Source: CAYVUM01 sp964454795
GTDB lineage: Bacteria; Pseudomonadota; Alphaproteobacteria; Rhodospirillales; Defluviicoccaceae
Length of the DNA: 50,015 bases
Assembly: GCA_964454795.1 (NCBI GenBank)
Contig: CAYVUM010000010.1
Location: forward strand, 1-50,015
Direction: 5' to 3'
In this document: positions 40,884 to 48,239 of the stretch, in pieces
Layout: each line of letters starts with the position of its first letter
Numbering within the stretch: the first letter of the stretch is position 1
The notes under the pieces: generated by a model
Seen by the model: only the letters and a program-made list of their open reading frames with translations
Databases searched by the model: none
What the model was told of the DNA's origin: nothing
Position numbers and translations under genes: made by a program

Positions 40884-42011
40884 TCAGTGGCCACGGCCGG
40901 GGTCGCCGGGCGCGGCCGGACCGCCGGCGCCAGCCGGTGGCGAGGACGGATTGCCAGGATCGTCGCTGACCGCGCCCGGCGGCGCGAACGTGACCTTGAT
41001 GCGCCGGGCGAGCGGCGGCGGATCGACCAGGGTGGCCGAGAAGCTCACCGTTCCACCGACGTCGAGGGGCGCCTCGGAGACGGCGACCACGGTGTGGCGA
41101 AGCGGTTCGTCATCGGGGTCGAACAGAGTGACCCGGACCGGCGGCACCGTCCGGACGACTTTGCCGATGTTTTCCACACTTCCAGTCACCACGATTGCCT
41201 CAGCGGCGCCGAATCGGTTGCGTTGGGCGTGGACATCGCGGATGTCAAGGCCTTCGCCCAACGCCTGGGCGCTGATTCCCATGGCCGCATAAATGCTTGC
41301 CGCCGCCGGGAAAACATCAACGATGAAGGCCCGGCCGAGATACAATCCGGCAACAAGAACGATCAGGATGCTGCCAGCTGCTGCGCCAATCACTCCCCAG
41401 GACAGCCGGCGGCGCCGCCCCGGTGGCGGCGGAACATAGGCGAGGCGGGCCTCGTCCACGGTCAGTGCGCCGGTCTGATCGCCGAGCGGTTCGGCCGCCC
41501 CGGGGTTAACGGTCGCGCGGGTTCCGCTGCCCGGGGTTGTCCCTGGCGCCGCGGGCTGGCCGGACGGCGGGGCTGACGCCGGGGCCGGCTCGTTGTCCTG
41601 CGGCCACAAGCTCCGCGCGGGGGCGACGTCCCCGGACGGCGCCGCCGCGCCAGCGTCACTCTCCGGCTCCCTGGCGACGGCAGCATCACCGGCTCTTGCC
41701 ATCGGACGGGTGAAGTCGGGTGGGGGCTCGGGCTTTTCGGCAGCCGGCCGTTCGGGCCCGGTCCCCGGCGCTGCCGGACCGGCCGCCGGCTGCGGCGGCG
41801 CCGGCGGTGATGCACCGGTGGCTTTCAGCACCCGTTCCAGCGCCTCGCGGCGGGCCTGGTCCGGTGCCGGTGACGCCACAGCCGGGTCTGGGGCAGAAAC
41901 CTGCGTCCACAGGGTCCCGCAGTTGGAGCAGCGAACGGTCCGGCCTCGGGTTCCGAGGGACTCGGCAGCTATGGCATACTGGGCAGCGCAGCGCGGGCAG
42001 GTGATAATCAT
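40884..42011 (-). CDS. MJ0042-type zinc-ribbon protein with DUF3426 domain
   Basis: The 375-residue product starts with an MJ0042 zinc ribbon (MIITCPRCAAQYAI and VRCSNCGTLW, four cysteines). A long disordered Pro/Ala/Gly-rich linker follows (about 45-195), then a membrane helix (SWGVIGAAAGSILIVLVAGL) and a DUF3426 beta domain (LDIRDVHAQRNRFGA, IVVTGSVENIGKVVRTVPPV, GTVSFSATLVDPP). It is convergent with TIGR02302 and divergent from ftsE. A place beside ftsEX is common in alphaproteobacteria, but the function is unknown. Confidence 0.9.
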   Translation of the reverse strand: MIITCPRCAAQYAIAAESLGTRGRTVRCSNCGTLWTQVSAPDPAVASPAPDQARREALERVLKATGASPPAPPQPAAGPAAPGTGPERPAAEKPEPPPDFTRPMARAGDAAVAREPESDAGAAAPSGDVAPARSLWPQDNEPAPASAPPSGQPAAPGTTPGSGTRATVNPGAAEPLGDQTGALTVDEARLAYVPPPPGRRRRLSWGVIGAAAGSILIVLVAGLYLGRAFIVDVFPAAASIYAAMGISAQALGEGLDIRDVHAQRNRFGAAEAIVVTGSVENIGKVVRTVPPVRVTLFDPDDEPLRHTVVAVSEAPLDVGGTVSFSATLVDPPPLARRIKVTFAPPGAVSDDPGNPSSPPAGAGGPAAPGDPGRGH

Positions 42012-42183
42012 GACGGGGAGAGTATACTGATTTCCCCGTTCCGGAACATGCCACTGCGGCAGTGATACCGGCGGTGGCGGGGCAGCGCGACGGTGGCGAT
42101 GGCACCGGTGGTCCGCGGCGCTTTCCGGCGATCATGGCGGACGACAGTACGACTGATGTCTCAGCGTGACCGGAGATAGATCG

Positions 42184-42915
42184 ATGGGCACGGACGTTCG
42201 CGATGGCAGCGAGGTCGTCCGATTCGACGCGGTCGGCTATCAGTATGCCGGAGGACCGGCGGTCCTGGAGGACATCAGCTTCTCCGTGCCGGCCGGCGGC
42301 TTCCGGTTCGTGACCGGTCCGAGTGGCGCCGGCAAGACAACGCTGCTGCGGCTGATGGCACTGGCCATGGCGCCCACCCGCGGCCGTGCCACGATCCTTG
42401 GGGAGGATGTGGCCGGCCTGCCCCGGCGGCGGCGGCCTGCCCTGCGCCGGCGCATCGGCGTGGTGTTCCAGGATTTCCGCCTGATCAGCCACCTGTCGGC
42501 GTTCGACAACGTGGCGCTGCCGCTCAGGCTCGATGGCGTACGCGAATCGACCATCCGGTCACACGTGACGGAGCTGCTGAACTGGGTCGGGCTGGGCGCG
42601 CGGATGAACGCGCTCCCCGCCACCCTATCCGGGGGTCAGCAGCAGTTGGTGGCGGTCGCCCGCGCGGTCATTTCCGGACCGCAACTGCTCATCGCGGACG
42701 AGCCAGCCGGCAGCGTCGACGAGCGGGCAGGCACCCGGCTCCTCCACCTGTTCGGGGAACTGAACCGCCTGGGAACCGCAGTGGTGGTGGCGACGCACAG
42801 TTCGGCTCTGATCGCCGCCTTCAGCCATCCCTGTCTGCACCTGCGGGGCGGACGGCTGATCGAATCCCGATCCGCACCGGCGCCGGCGGCCGCGGTGCCG
42901 CGCGGAAGCGGATGA
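42184..42915 (+). CDS. ftsE: Cell division ATP-binding protein FtsE
   Basis: FtsE is the ABC ATPase that works with FtsX to activate peptidoglycan hydrolases at the septum. The product has Walker A GPSGAGKTT, the Q-loop VFQDFRLI, signature LSGGQQQLVAVARAV and Walker B LLIADEPAGSVD. The ATG at 42184 lies eight bases after CGGAG and gives 243 residues. A GTG at 42166 in the same frame would add six. The 170-base gap to the divergent zinc-ribbon gene should hold the promoter. It overlaps ftsX by four bases. Confidence 0.93.
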   Translation: MGTDVRDGSEVVRFDAVGYQYAGGPAVLEDISFSVPAGGFRFVTGPSGAGKTTLLRLMALAMAPTRGRATILGEDVAGLPRRRRPALRRRIGVVFQDFRLISHLSAFDNVALPLRLDGVRESTIRSHVTELLNWVGLGARMNALPATLSGGQQQLVAVARAVISGPQLLIADEPAGSVDERAGTRLLHLFGELNRLGTAVVVATHSSALIAAFSHPCLHLRGGRLIESRSAPAPAAAVPRGSG

Positions 42916-43799
42916 TGCTGCGACGGGCCGACATTCCCTTTGGTGAAGAGCCGGTACGGCTGCTGCCTTGGCTCGTTGGCATGCTGGTTTGGATCGGCGT
43001 GCTGGCGCTGTTCAGCGTCTTGGCGGTGCACGGGACGGCCGGGACGTGGCGGAGCGGGCTCACCGGCTCGCTGACCATCGAGCTGCCGCCTGCCGGTCCC
43101 GATGCTGCGGCCGTCTCCGCGACGTCCGGGCTCGGAATGGCCGCGGCGCTGGCGGTGCTGCGGTCAGACCCGGCGATTGCCGCCGCGGAACCGGTTGCCC
43201 CGGCGGACATAGCGGCGATGCTCGAACCCTGGGTGGGGGACCCCGCTCTGGTCCTGGACCTGCCGATCCCGCAGTTGATCGACGTGACCCTCCGGCCGGG
43301 GACGCCGATCGATCTCGGCCGCCTGGCCGAGCGCCTGGCGGCGGCAGTGCCAGGGTCTGCGATCGACGATCACGGAGCCCGCGCCGGTCCGGTTCTCGCC
43401 ATTCTCGATGCGGTGGAAGCGCTGGTCGCGTTCGTCGCGGCCGTGGTGGTGGCGGCCGTGGCGATGATTGTGGTGATCGCCACCCGGGCGGCGCTTGCCG
43501 TTCATCACGGCACGATCGAGGTTCTCCGGCTGATCGGAGCCCGTGATGACGAGATCGCCGGACGTTATGGCGCGCAGGCCTTCCGGCAGGCTTTCGCCGG
43601 CGGCTGCGGTGGTGCGGCCCTGGCGGCGGTGACCATCCTCGTCCTCGCCGCGGTGATGCCGGCGTCCGGTTCCCGCGAGGTCATTTCGGCTGGAGGCGGC
43701 GTCTGGTGGCTGCTGGCCGCCGCGCCCGTTGCCATCGCTGTCCTCGGCATGGCTGCGGCCCGCCTCGCGGTGCTCAGGCGGCTGAAGGCGTCGTTCTGA
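42912..43799 (+). CDS. ftsX: Cell division protein FtsX
   Basis: FtsX is the membrane partner of FtsE and relays ATP hydrolysis to periplasmic amidase activators. The 295-residue product has the FtsX layout: a first membrane helix (LLPWLVGMLVWIGVLALFSV), a large periplasmic loop (about 45-160), then three helices (ALVAFVAAVVVAAVAMIVVI, GCGGAALAAVTILVLAAVMP, VWWLLAAAPVAIAVLGMAAA) and the conserved cytoplasmic IEVLRLIGARDDEIAGRYG. It is joined to ftsE by an ATGA overlap and followed three bases later by the DUF218 gene. Confidence 0.93.
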   Translation: MMLRRADIPFGEEPVRLLPWLVGMLVWIGVLALFSVLAVHGTAGTWRSGLTGSLTIELPPAGPDAAAVSATSGLGMAAALAVLRSDPAIAAAEPVAPADIAAMLEPWVGDPALVLDLPIPQLIDVTLRPGTPIDLGRLAERLAAAVPGSAIDDHGARAGPVLAILDAVEALVAFVAAVVVAAVAMIVVIATRAALAVHHGTIEVLRLIGARDDEIAGRYGAQAFRQAFAGGCGGAALAAVTILVLAAVMPASGSREVISAGGGVWWLLAAAPVAIAVLGMAAARLAVLRRLKASF

Positions 43800-43802
43800 G
43801 CG

Positions 43803-44462
43803 ATGCGGGCGCGGCTGCTCCGTCTGATCCGCCCCCGTCGCGGCCGCAAGCGCCTTGCAATTGCCATCATCAGCGGAGCGCTGGTTCTGTGGACAGTGGG
43901 CCTTGTCGACTTCGCGGCCCGGATCCCGACCGATGTGACCGACCGCTGGACGTTCACCGATGCGATCGTTGTCCTCACCGGCGGCAGCAAGCGGGTCGAG
44001 GCCGGGCTGGCACTGCTTGCCGCCGGCCACGCCAGCCGGATGTTTGTCTCCGGGGTCCATGCCGAGGTGAGCGCCGAGGAGCTGATCGCCCTGCTGCCGG
44101 TGCGGACCGCGGCGCTGGGCTGCTGCGTGGAGGTGGGACACGAGGCCCGGAATACCCGCGGCAACGCGCTCGAGACGGCGGCCTGGATGCGTGCCAACGG
44201 CTTCACCTCGTTGCGCCTCGTCACCTCCAGCTATCACATGCCGCGAAGTCTGGCAGAATTCACCCGGGCGATTCCTGAAGCAACGATTGTCCCCCATCCG
44301 GTGTTCGCCGCCGGGGTAAAGACGGAGCAGTGGTGGAAATGGCCAGGGACGGCGGCGCTAATCGCCAGCGAATACAACAAGATGTTGCTGACCCGGGTCC
44401 GGTCGGCGGTGGGCACGCTGGTCGACGAGACGGAAGGCACCGTCCGGACGGCGGCGCGATGA
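43803..44462 (+). CDS. DUF218/YdcF-ElyC-family membrane-anchored protein
   Basis: The 219-residue product has a basic N terminus, one membrane helix (LAIAIISGALVLWTVGLVDF) and a DUF218 domain: DAIVVLTGGSKRVEAGLALL, ASRMFVSGVH, the conserved NTRGNALETAAWM, and LRLVTSSYHMPRSLAEF. ElyC and SanA of this family act in envelope and peptidoglycan precursor metabolism in E. coli. The setting between ftsEX and plsC fits an envelope role. It overlaps plsC by four bases. Confidence 0.9.
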   Translation: MRARLLRLIRPRRGRKRLAIAIISGALVLWTVGLVDFAARIPTDVTDRWTFTDAIVVLTGGSKRVEAGLALLAAGHASRMFVSGVHAEVSAEELIALLPVRTAALGCCVEVGHEARNTRGNALETAAWMRANGFTSLRLVTSSYHMPRSLAEFTRAIPEATIVPHPVFAAGVKTEQWWKWPGTAALIASEYNKMLLTRVRSAVGTLVDETEGTVRTAAR

Positions 44463-45208
44463 TCTGGCTGCGCTCGCTCGTCTTCAACAGCTTTTATTTC
44501 GGCTGGACAGCGGTCCTGGCGATCCTTTTTCTGCCACTGCTTGCCGGCCGGCGGGATTGGGCGCAGGCGGCGGCGCGGATCTGGGTCGGCGGGCTGATCC
44601 ACGCCGCGCGGGTGATCTGCGGGCTGCATTGGCGGGTCGAGGGAACGGCGAACATCCCCCGGGGGCCGGCGGTCGTCGCCGCCCGCCATCAGTCGGCCTG
44701 GGACACGTTTTTCTTTCATTCGGTGCTCGCTGACCCGGTTTATGTGATGAAGCAGGAGCTGCTCGATGTTCCGCTGGTCGGCTGGTACATGCGCAAGGTG
44801 GGCAGCATCGCCATTGACCGCCGAGCCGGCTTGCGGGCGCTGCGCATCCTCGTTGAGCAGGCAGACAAGGCCCTGGCCGCCGGCCGGCAGGTGATCGTGT
44901 TTCCCGAGGGAACCCGCACTCCGCCGGGGGCGCGACCGCCCCTGCACGCCGGAATCGCAGCGCTTTACACCCGCCTCGACGTGCCGGTGATCCCGGTCGC
45001 ACTCAATTCCGGGTTGTTCTGGAAGCGCCGGGCATTCCTCAAGCGGCCCGGGACGATCACCGTGCGATTCCTGCCGCCGGCGCCACGCGGTCTCGATCGC
45101 CCGGCGTTCATGTCGTTCCTGACCCGCAGCATCCAGGAAGGCTCGGACGCCTTGCCGGGGTCCGGGGCGGTGCCGGCAGCGCGCCGGGATGGTTGTGAAA
45201 GCCGGTGA
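44459..45208 (+). CDS. plsC: 1-acyl-sn-glycerol-3-phosphate acyltransferase
   Basis: PlsC adds the second acyl chain to lysophosphatidic acid to make phosphatidic acid. The ATG at 44459 overlaps the DUF218 stop. The 249-residue product has an N-terminal membrane helix (FYFGWTAVLAILFLPLLAG), the catalytic HX4D motif in RHQSAWDTFFF, the substrate-binding VGSIAIDRRAG and the FPEGTR box, and ends in an acyltransferase tail. It is the last gene of the ftsE-ftsX-DUF218-plsC operon. Confidence 0.95.
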   Translation: MIWLRSLVFNSFYFGWTAVLAILFLPLLAGRRDWAQAAARIWVGGLIHAARVICGLHWRVEGTANIPRGPAVVAARHQSAWDTFFFHSVLADPVYVMKQELLDVPLVGWYMRKVGSIAIDRRAGLRALRILVEQADKALAAGRQVIVFPEGTRTPPGARPPLHAGIAALYTRLDVPVIPVALNSGLFWKRRAFLKRPGTITVRFLPPAPRGLDRPAFMSFLTRSIQEGSDALPGSGAVPAARRDGCESR

Positions 45209-45295
45209 TAACACGGCAGAAATAAAGCCTGCCCCGTGGCTTGCCGGGCGCCGGGACGGGGATAACCCGGTGGAAACATAACAAGAACATTTTCG

Positions 45296-45324
45296 TTGAC
45301 GGCCCGGTGCTCCGTGCTTAGGTT
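45296..45324 (+). promoter_or_regulatory. Weak putative promoter of nrdJ
   Basis: TTGACG (45296-45301) is followed after 17 bases by TAGGTT (45319-45324), a good -35 box with a poor -10 box. About 30 bases upstream, CCCCGT (45232-45237) can pair with ACGGGG (45256-45261), a stem that may end plsC transcription. Confidence 0.35.
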
Positions 45325-45361
45325 GAAGGGGCTGACAACCGGCAGGGCACAGGCACGGGCG

Positions 45362-47737
45362 ATGCACGCGGCGCCGATCTCCCAGCGGATCTGGGACATG
45401 AAGTACCGACTGAAGACCGTCGACGGCCAGCCGGTCGATCGCACGATCGAGGACACGTGGCGGCGGGTGGCGCGGGAGCTGGCGCGTCCCGAGGCCGAGC
45501 CGGCGCTGTGGGCGGACCGGTTCTACGAGGCGCTGAGCGACTTCCAGGTTCTGCCGGCCGGCCGGATCCTTGCGGGCGCCGGCTCCGGGCGGCGGGTGAC
45601 GCTGTTCAACTGCTTCGTGATGGGCGACATCCCCGATGACCTGTCGGGGATCTTCGAACACCTCAAGCAGGCGGCACTGACCATGCAGCAGGGCGGCGGC
45701 ATCGGCTACGATTTCTCGACACTCCGGCCCAAGGGCGCGCCGGTCAAGGGAGTGGGTGCCGATGCCTCAGGGCCGTTGTCGTTCATGGACGTCTGGGACG
45801 CGATGTGCCGGACGATCATGAGTGCCGGCGCCCGGCGGGGAGCGATGATCGCGGTCATGCGTTGCGATCACCCCGATATCGAGGCGTTCGTGGACGCCAA
45901 GCGTCAGCCGGGGCGGCTGAGGATGTTCAACCTCTCGGTCCTCGTCACCGATGCGTTCATGCAGGCGGTGACGGAAGATGCGCCCTGGGAGCTGACCTTC
46001 GGCGGCGTGACTTACAAGAGCGTGCGGGCCCGGGACCTGTGGGACCGGATCATGCGTGCCACCTACGCCTATGCCGAGCCCGGCGTGGTCTTCATCGACC
46101 GGGTCAACCGTCTGAACAACCTCTATTACTGCGAGCAGATCCACGCCACCAACCCATGCGGGGAGCAGCCGCTGCCCGCGTACGGCACCTGCCTGCTCGG
46201 CTCGATCAATCTTGCCCGGCTGGTCGGGGATCCGTTCTCCGAAACGGCCCGGATCGACACGGATAAGCTCGCCGAACTGACCGCCATTGCCGTGCGGATG
46301 CTCGATAACGTCATCGAGATTTCCGGTTTTCCGCTTCCCGAACAGGAACACGAGGCCAGGACCAAGCGGCGGATCGGCCTCGGGGTCACCGGTCTCGCCG
46401 ATGCCCTGATCCAGTGTGGCGCCCGCTACGGCGGCAAGGAGGCGGTGGCCCTGACCCGGACGTGGATGGCGACGATCCGTCGTGCGGCGTACCGGGCATC
46501 CGTCGATCTCGCGGCGGAAAAGGGGGCTTTCGCTCTCTTCGACCGGGACGCCTATCTCGCCGGCGAGACGGTCTCCGGGCTCGAGGCGGATATCCGCGAG
46601 GCGATCGCCAGCCATGGCATCCGCAACGCCCTGCTCACCTCCGTGGCCCCCACCGGAACGATCTCGCTGTTCGCCGACAACGTCTCCTCGGGGCTGGAGC
46701 CGGTGTTCAGCTTCCGCTATTCGCGCCACGTCCTGCTTCCCGACGGCAGCCGCCAGGAAGAGGAGGTGAGCGATTACGCCTACCGGCTGTACCGCCGGCT
46801 GCGCGGTGAGAATGCCCCGCTCACCGAGGCATTCGTCGATGCCCAGAGCCTGTCACCCCACGACCACGTGGTCATGCAGGCGGCCGTGCAGAGCTTCGTC
46901 GACAGCTCCATTTCCAAGACCATCAACTGTCCGGAGGAAATCGCCTTCGCCGACTTCCTGGACATCTACCGGCAGGCGTATGAACTGGGCTGCAAGGGTT
47001 GCACCACCTATCGTCCCAATGACGTGACCGGCGCTGTGCTCGAGGTGCGAAAGGACGCCGGCACGAGCGCCGGCAGGGACGGCGGCCGGGCAGCCGCCAG
47101 CGCCCAGGCGGAACTGCCACTGACGGCCCCGTCGGCGCCGGCCAGGCCAGAGGACCTGGGCGATTCCGGCGCGATCGTCCAGATGTTCCGGCCGCTCGAC
47201 CGGCCTGAAGCGCTGCCCGGCAAGACCTACAAGGTGCGCTGGCCGGACAGCGACCATGCCATCTACATCACCCTCAATGACATCATTCAGGACGGCCGTC
47301 GCCGACCCTTTGAGGTGTTCATCAATTCCAAAAACACCGAGCATTACGCCTGGACGGTGGCCCTGACCCGGATGATCTCGGCGGTGTTCCGGCGCGGCGG
47401 CGATGTCTCGTTCGTCGTCGAGGAACTGAAGGCGGTGTTCGACCCGCGGGGCGGCCAGTGGATGGGCGGGCGCTACGTGCCGAGCCTGCTCGCCGCGATC
47501 GGCGAGGTGATCGAGCGGCATATGATCGACATCGGCTTCCTGCCGGCGCCGGGCAGCCAGCATCCGGTCGCCGAGAAGGGCCGCCAGGTGGTCAACCTGG
47601 GCGGCGGCGATGGGGGCGGGGCGGGCTCCGGCGCCGACCGCCGGTTCCGGCAGTGTCCGAAATGCGGCTCGGCCTCGCTGGTCCGTCTCGAGGACTGCGA
47701 CACCTGCACCAGCTGCGGTTACTCGAAATGCGGGTAA
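45362..47737 (+). CDS. nrdJ: Adenosylcobalamin-dependent (class II) ribonucleoside-diphosphate reductase
   Basis: This enzyme makes deoxyribonucleotides with adenosylcobalamin as radical source and works with or without oxygen. From the ATG at 45362 (MHAAPISQRIWDMKYRLK) the product is 791 residues; the frame is open to 45296 but this N terminus is the familiar one. Visible are the active-site cysteine in LFNCFVMGDIPDD, the substrate loop TMQQGGGIGYDFSTLRPKGA, the NPCGEQPL motif, NALLTSVAPTGTISL, and GCKGCTTYRPN. The C terminus has a zinc-ribbon-like set of cysteines (CPKCGS, CDTCTSCGYSKCG). No class I reductase gene is in the window. Confidence 0.95.
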   Translation: MHAAPISQRIWDMKYRLKTVDGQPVDRTIEDTWRRVARELARPEAEPALWADRFYEALSDFQVLPAGRILAGAGSGRRVTLFNCFVMGDIPDDLSGIFEHLKQAALTMQQGGGIGYDFSTLRPKGAPVKGVGADASGPLSFMDVWDAMCRTIMSAGARRGAMIAVMRCDHPDIEAFVDAKRQPGRLRMFNLSVLVTDAFMQAVTEDAPWELTFGGVTYKSVRARDLWDRIMRATYAYAEPGVVFIDRVNRLNNLYYCEQIHATNPCGEQPLPAYGTCLLGSINLARLVGDPFSETARIDTDKLAELTAIAVRMLDNVIEISGFPLPEQEHEARTKRRIGLGVTGLADALIQCGARYGGKEAVALTRTWMATIRRAAYRASVDLAAEKGAFALFDRDAYLAGETVSGLEADIREAIASHGIRNALLTSVAPTGTISLFADNVSSGLEPVFSFRYSRHVLLPDGSRQEEEVSDYAYRLYRRLRGENAPLTEAFVDAQSLSPHDHVVMQAAVQSFVDSSISKTINCPEEIAFADFLDIYRQAYELGCKGCTTYRPNDVTGAVLEVRKDAGTSAGRDGGRAAASAQAELPLTAPSAPARPEDLGDSGAIVQMFRPLDRPEALPGKTYKVRWPDSDHAIYITLNDIIQDGRRRPFEVFINSKNTEHYAWTVALTRMISAVFRRGGDVSFVVEELKAVFDPRGGQWMGGRYVPSLLAAIGEVIERHMIDIGFLPAPGSQHPVAEKGRQVVNLGGGDGGGAGSGADRRFRQCPKCGSASLVRLEDCDTCTSCGYSKCG

Positions 47738-48037
47738 ACGGCCTTGCTGGCGATGCCTCCCGTTTCGAGGTCTGTTGCAACCGAGACTGACTTGGCGAAG
47801 CGGGGGCGACGGGCGATCCGACGGTTCGGACGCGGGCCGTCCGGCCCGGGCGCCGCCTGTTCGTCGGTTTCCGGACTGGCTTGCCAGCCGAGCATTTCGG
47901 CAAGGCCGACCGCACTTCGGCAAGGCCGACCGCACTTCGGCAAGGCCGACCGCGAAGCCGGGCAGCGCCGGCAGGCTCAGGCGCTCGCCCGCACCGCCGA
48001 TCTTCGGCACGGCAAAGCGCCCGGGGACGCCGCGGCG
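47738..48037. other. Intergenic region between nrdJ and the small gene before secA
   Basis: These 300 bases hold no gene that I can support. The only feature is the 20-base tandem repeat at 47896-47954. No intrinsic terminator for nrdJ is evident. Confidence 0.45.
47896..47954. repeat. Three tandem 20-bp repeats
   Basis: Units at 47896-47915, 47916-47935 and 47936-47954 read TTCGGCAAGGCCGACCGCAC; the last unit is one base short and ends GCG. Each contains the small dyad CGGCAAGGCCG. Function unknown. Confidence 0.85.
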
Positions 48038-48199
48038 TCAGACCTCAACGGTCCTCTCCTCCGGGGCGACGAGCACGGATCCGCCGACGCCAGCGGCTTC
48101 GTAGAGCGCCCGCTGGCCACTGGTCAGGTCGCAGCGGACATCGTCCGGCCAGCTGAAGTACCCGGCAACGGCGTGATGTTTGCGCACGATCGCGGTCAT
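48038..48199 (-). CDS. Possible small protein of unknown function downstream of secA
   Basis: An ATG at 48199 opens 53 codons (MTAIVRKHHAVAGYFSWPDD, ending APEERTVEV), 40 bases after the secA stop and in the same direction. The composition is that of a soluble globular peptide. The codon use is GC-rich, as in neighbouring genes. There is no good ribosome binding site, and I do not recognise the sequence. Cotranscription with secA is possible. Confidence 0.4.
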   Translation of the reverse strand: MTAIVRKHHAVAGYFSWPDDVRCDLTSGQRALYEAAGVGGSVLVAPEERTVEV

Positions 48200-48239
48200 C
48201 GCCGGCAAACCCGCTTCGATCGGCCCCCCGGCTGGCAGC

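Noticed and set aside
45286..45300. LexA (SOS) box upstream of nrdJ
   Set aside because: GAAC is present, but the second half does not fit the alphaproteobacterial GTTC-N7-GTTC or its complement.
45209..45361. Cobalamin riboswitch upstream of the B12-dependent reductase
   Set aside because: The region is short and I could not find a B12 box-like sequence; only a simple GC stem is seen.
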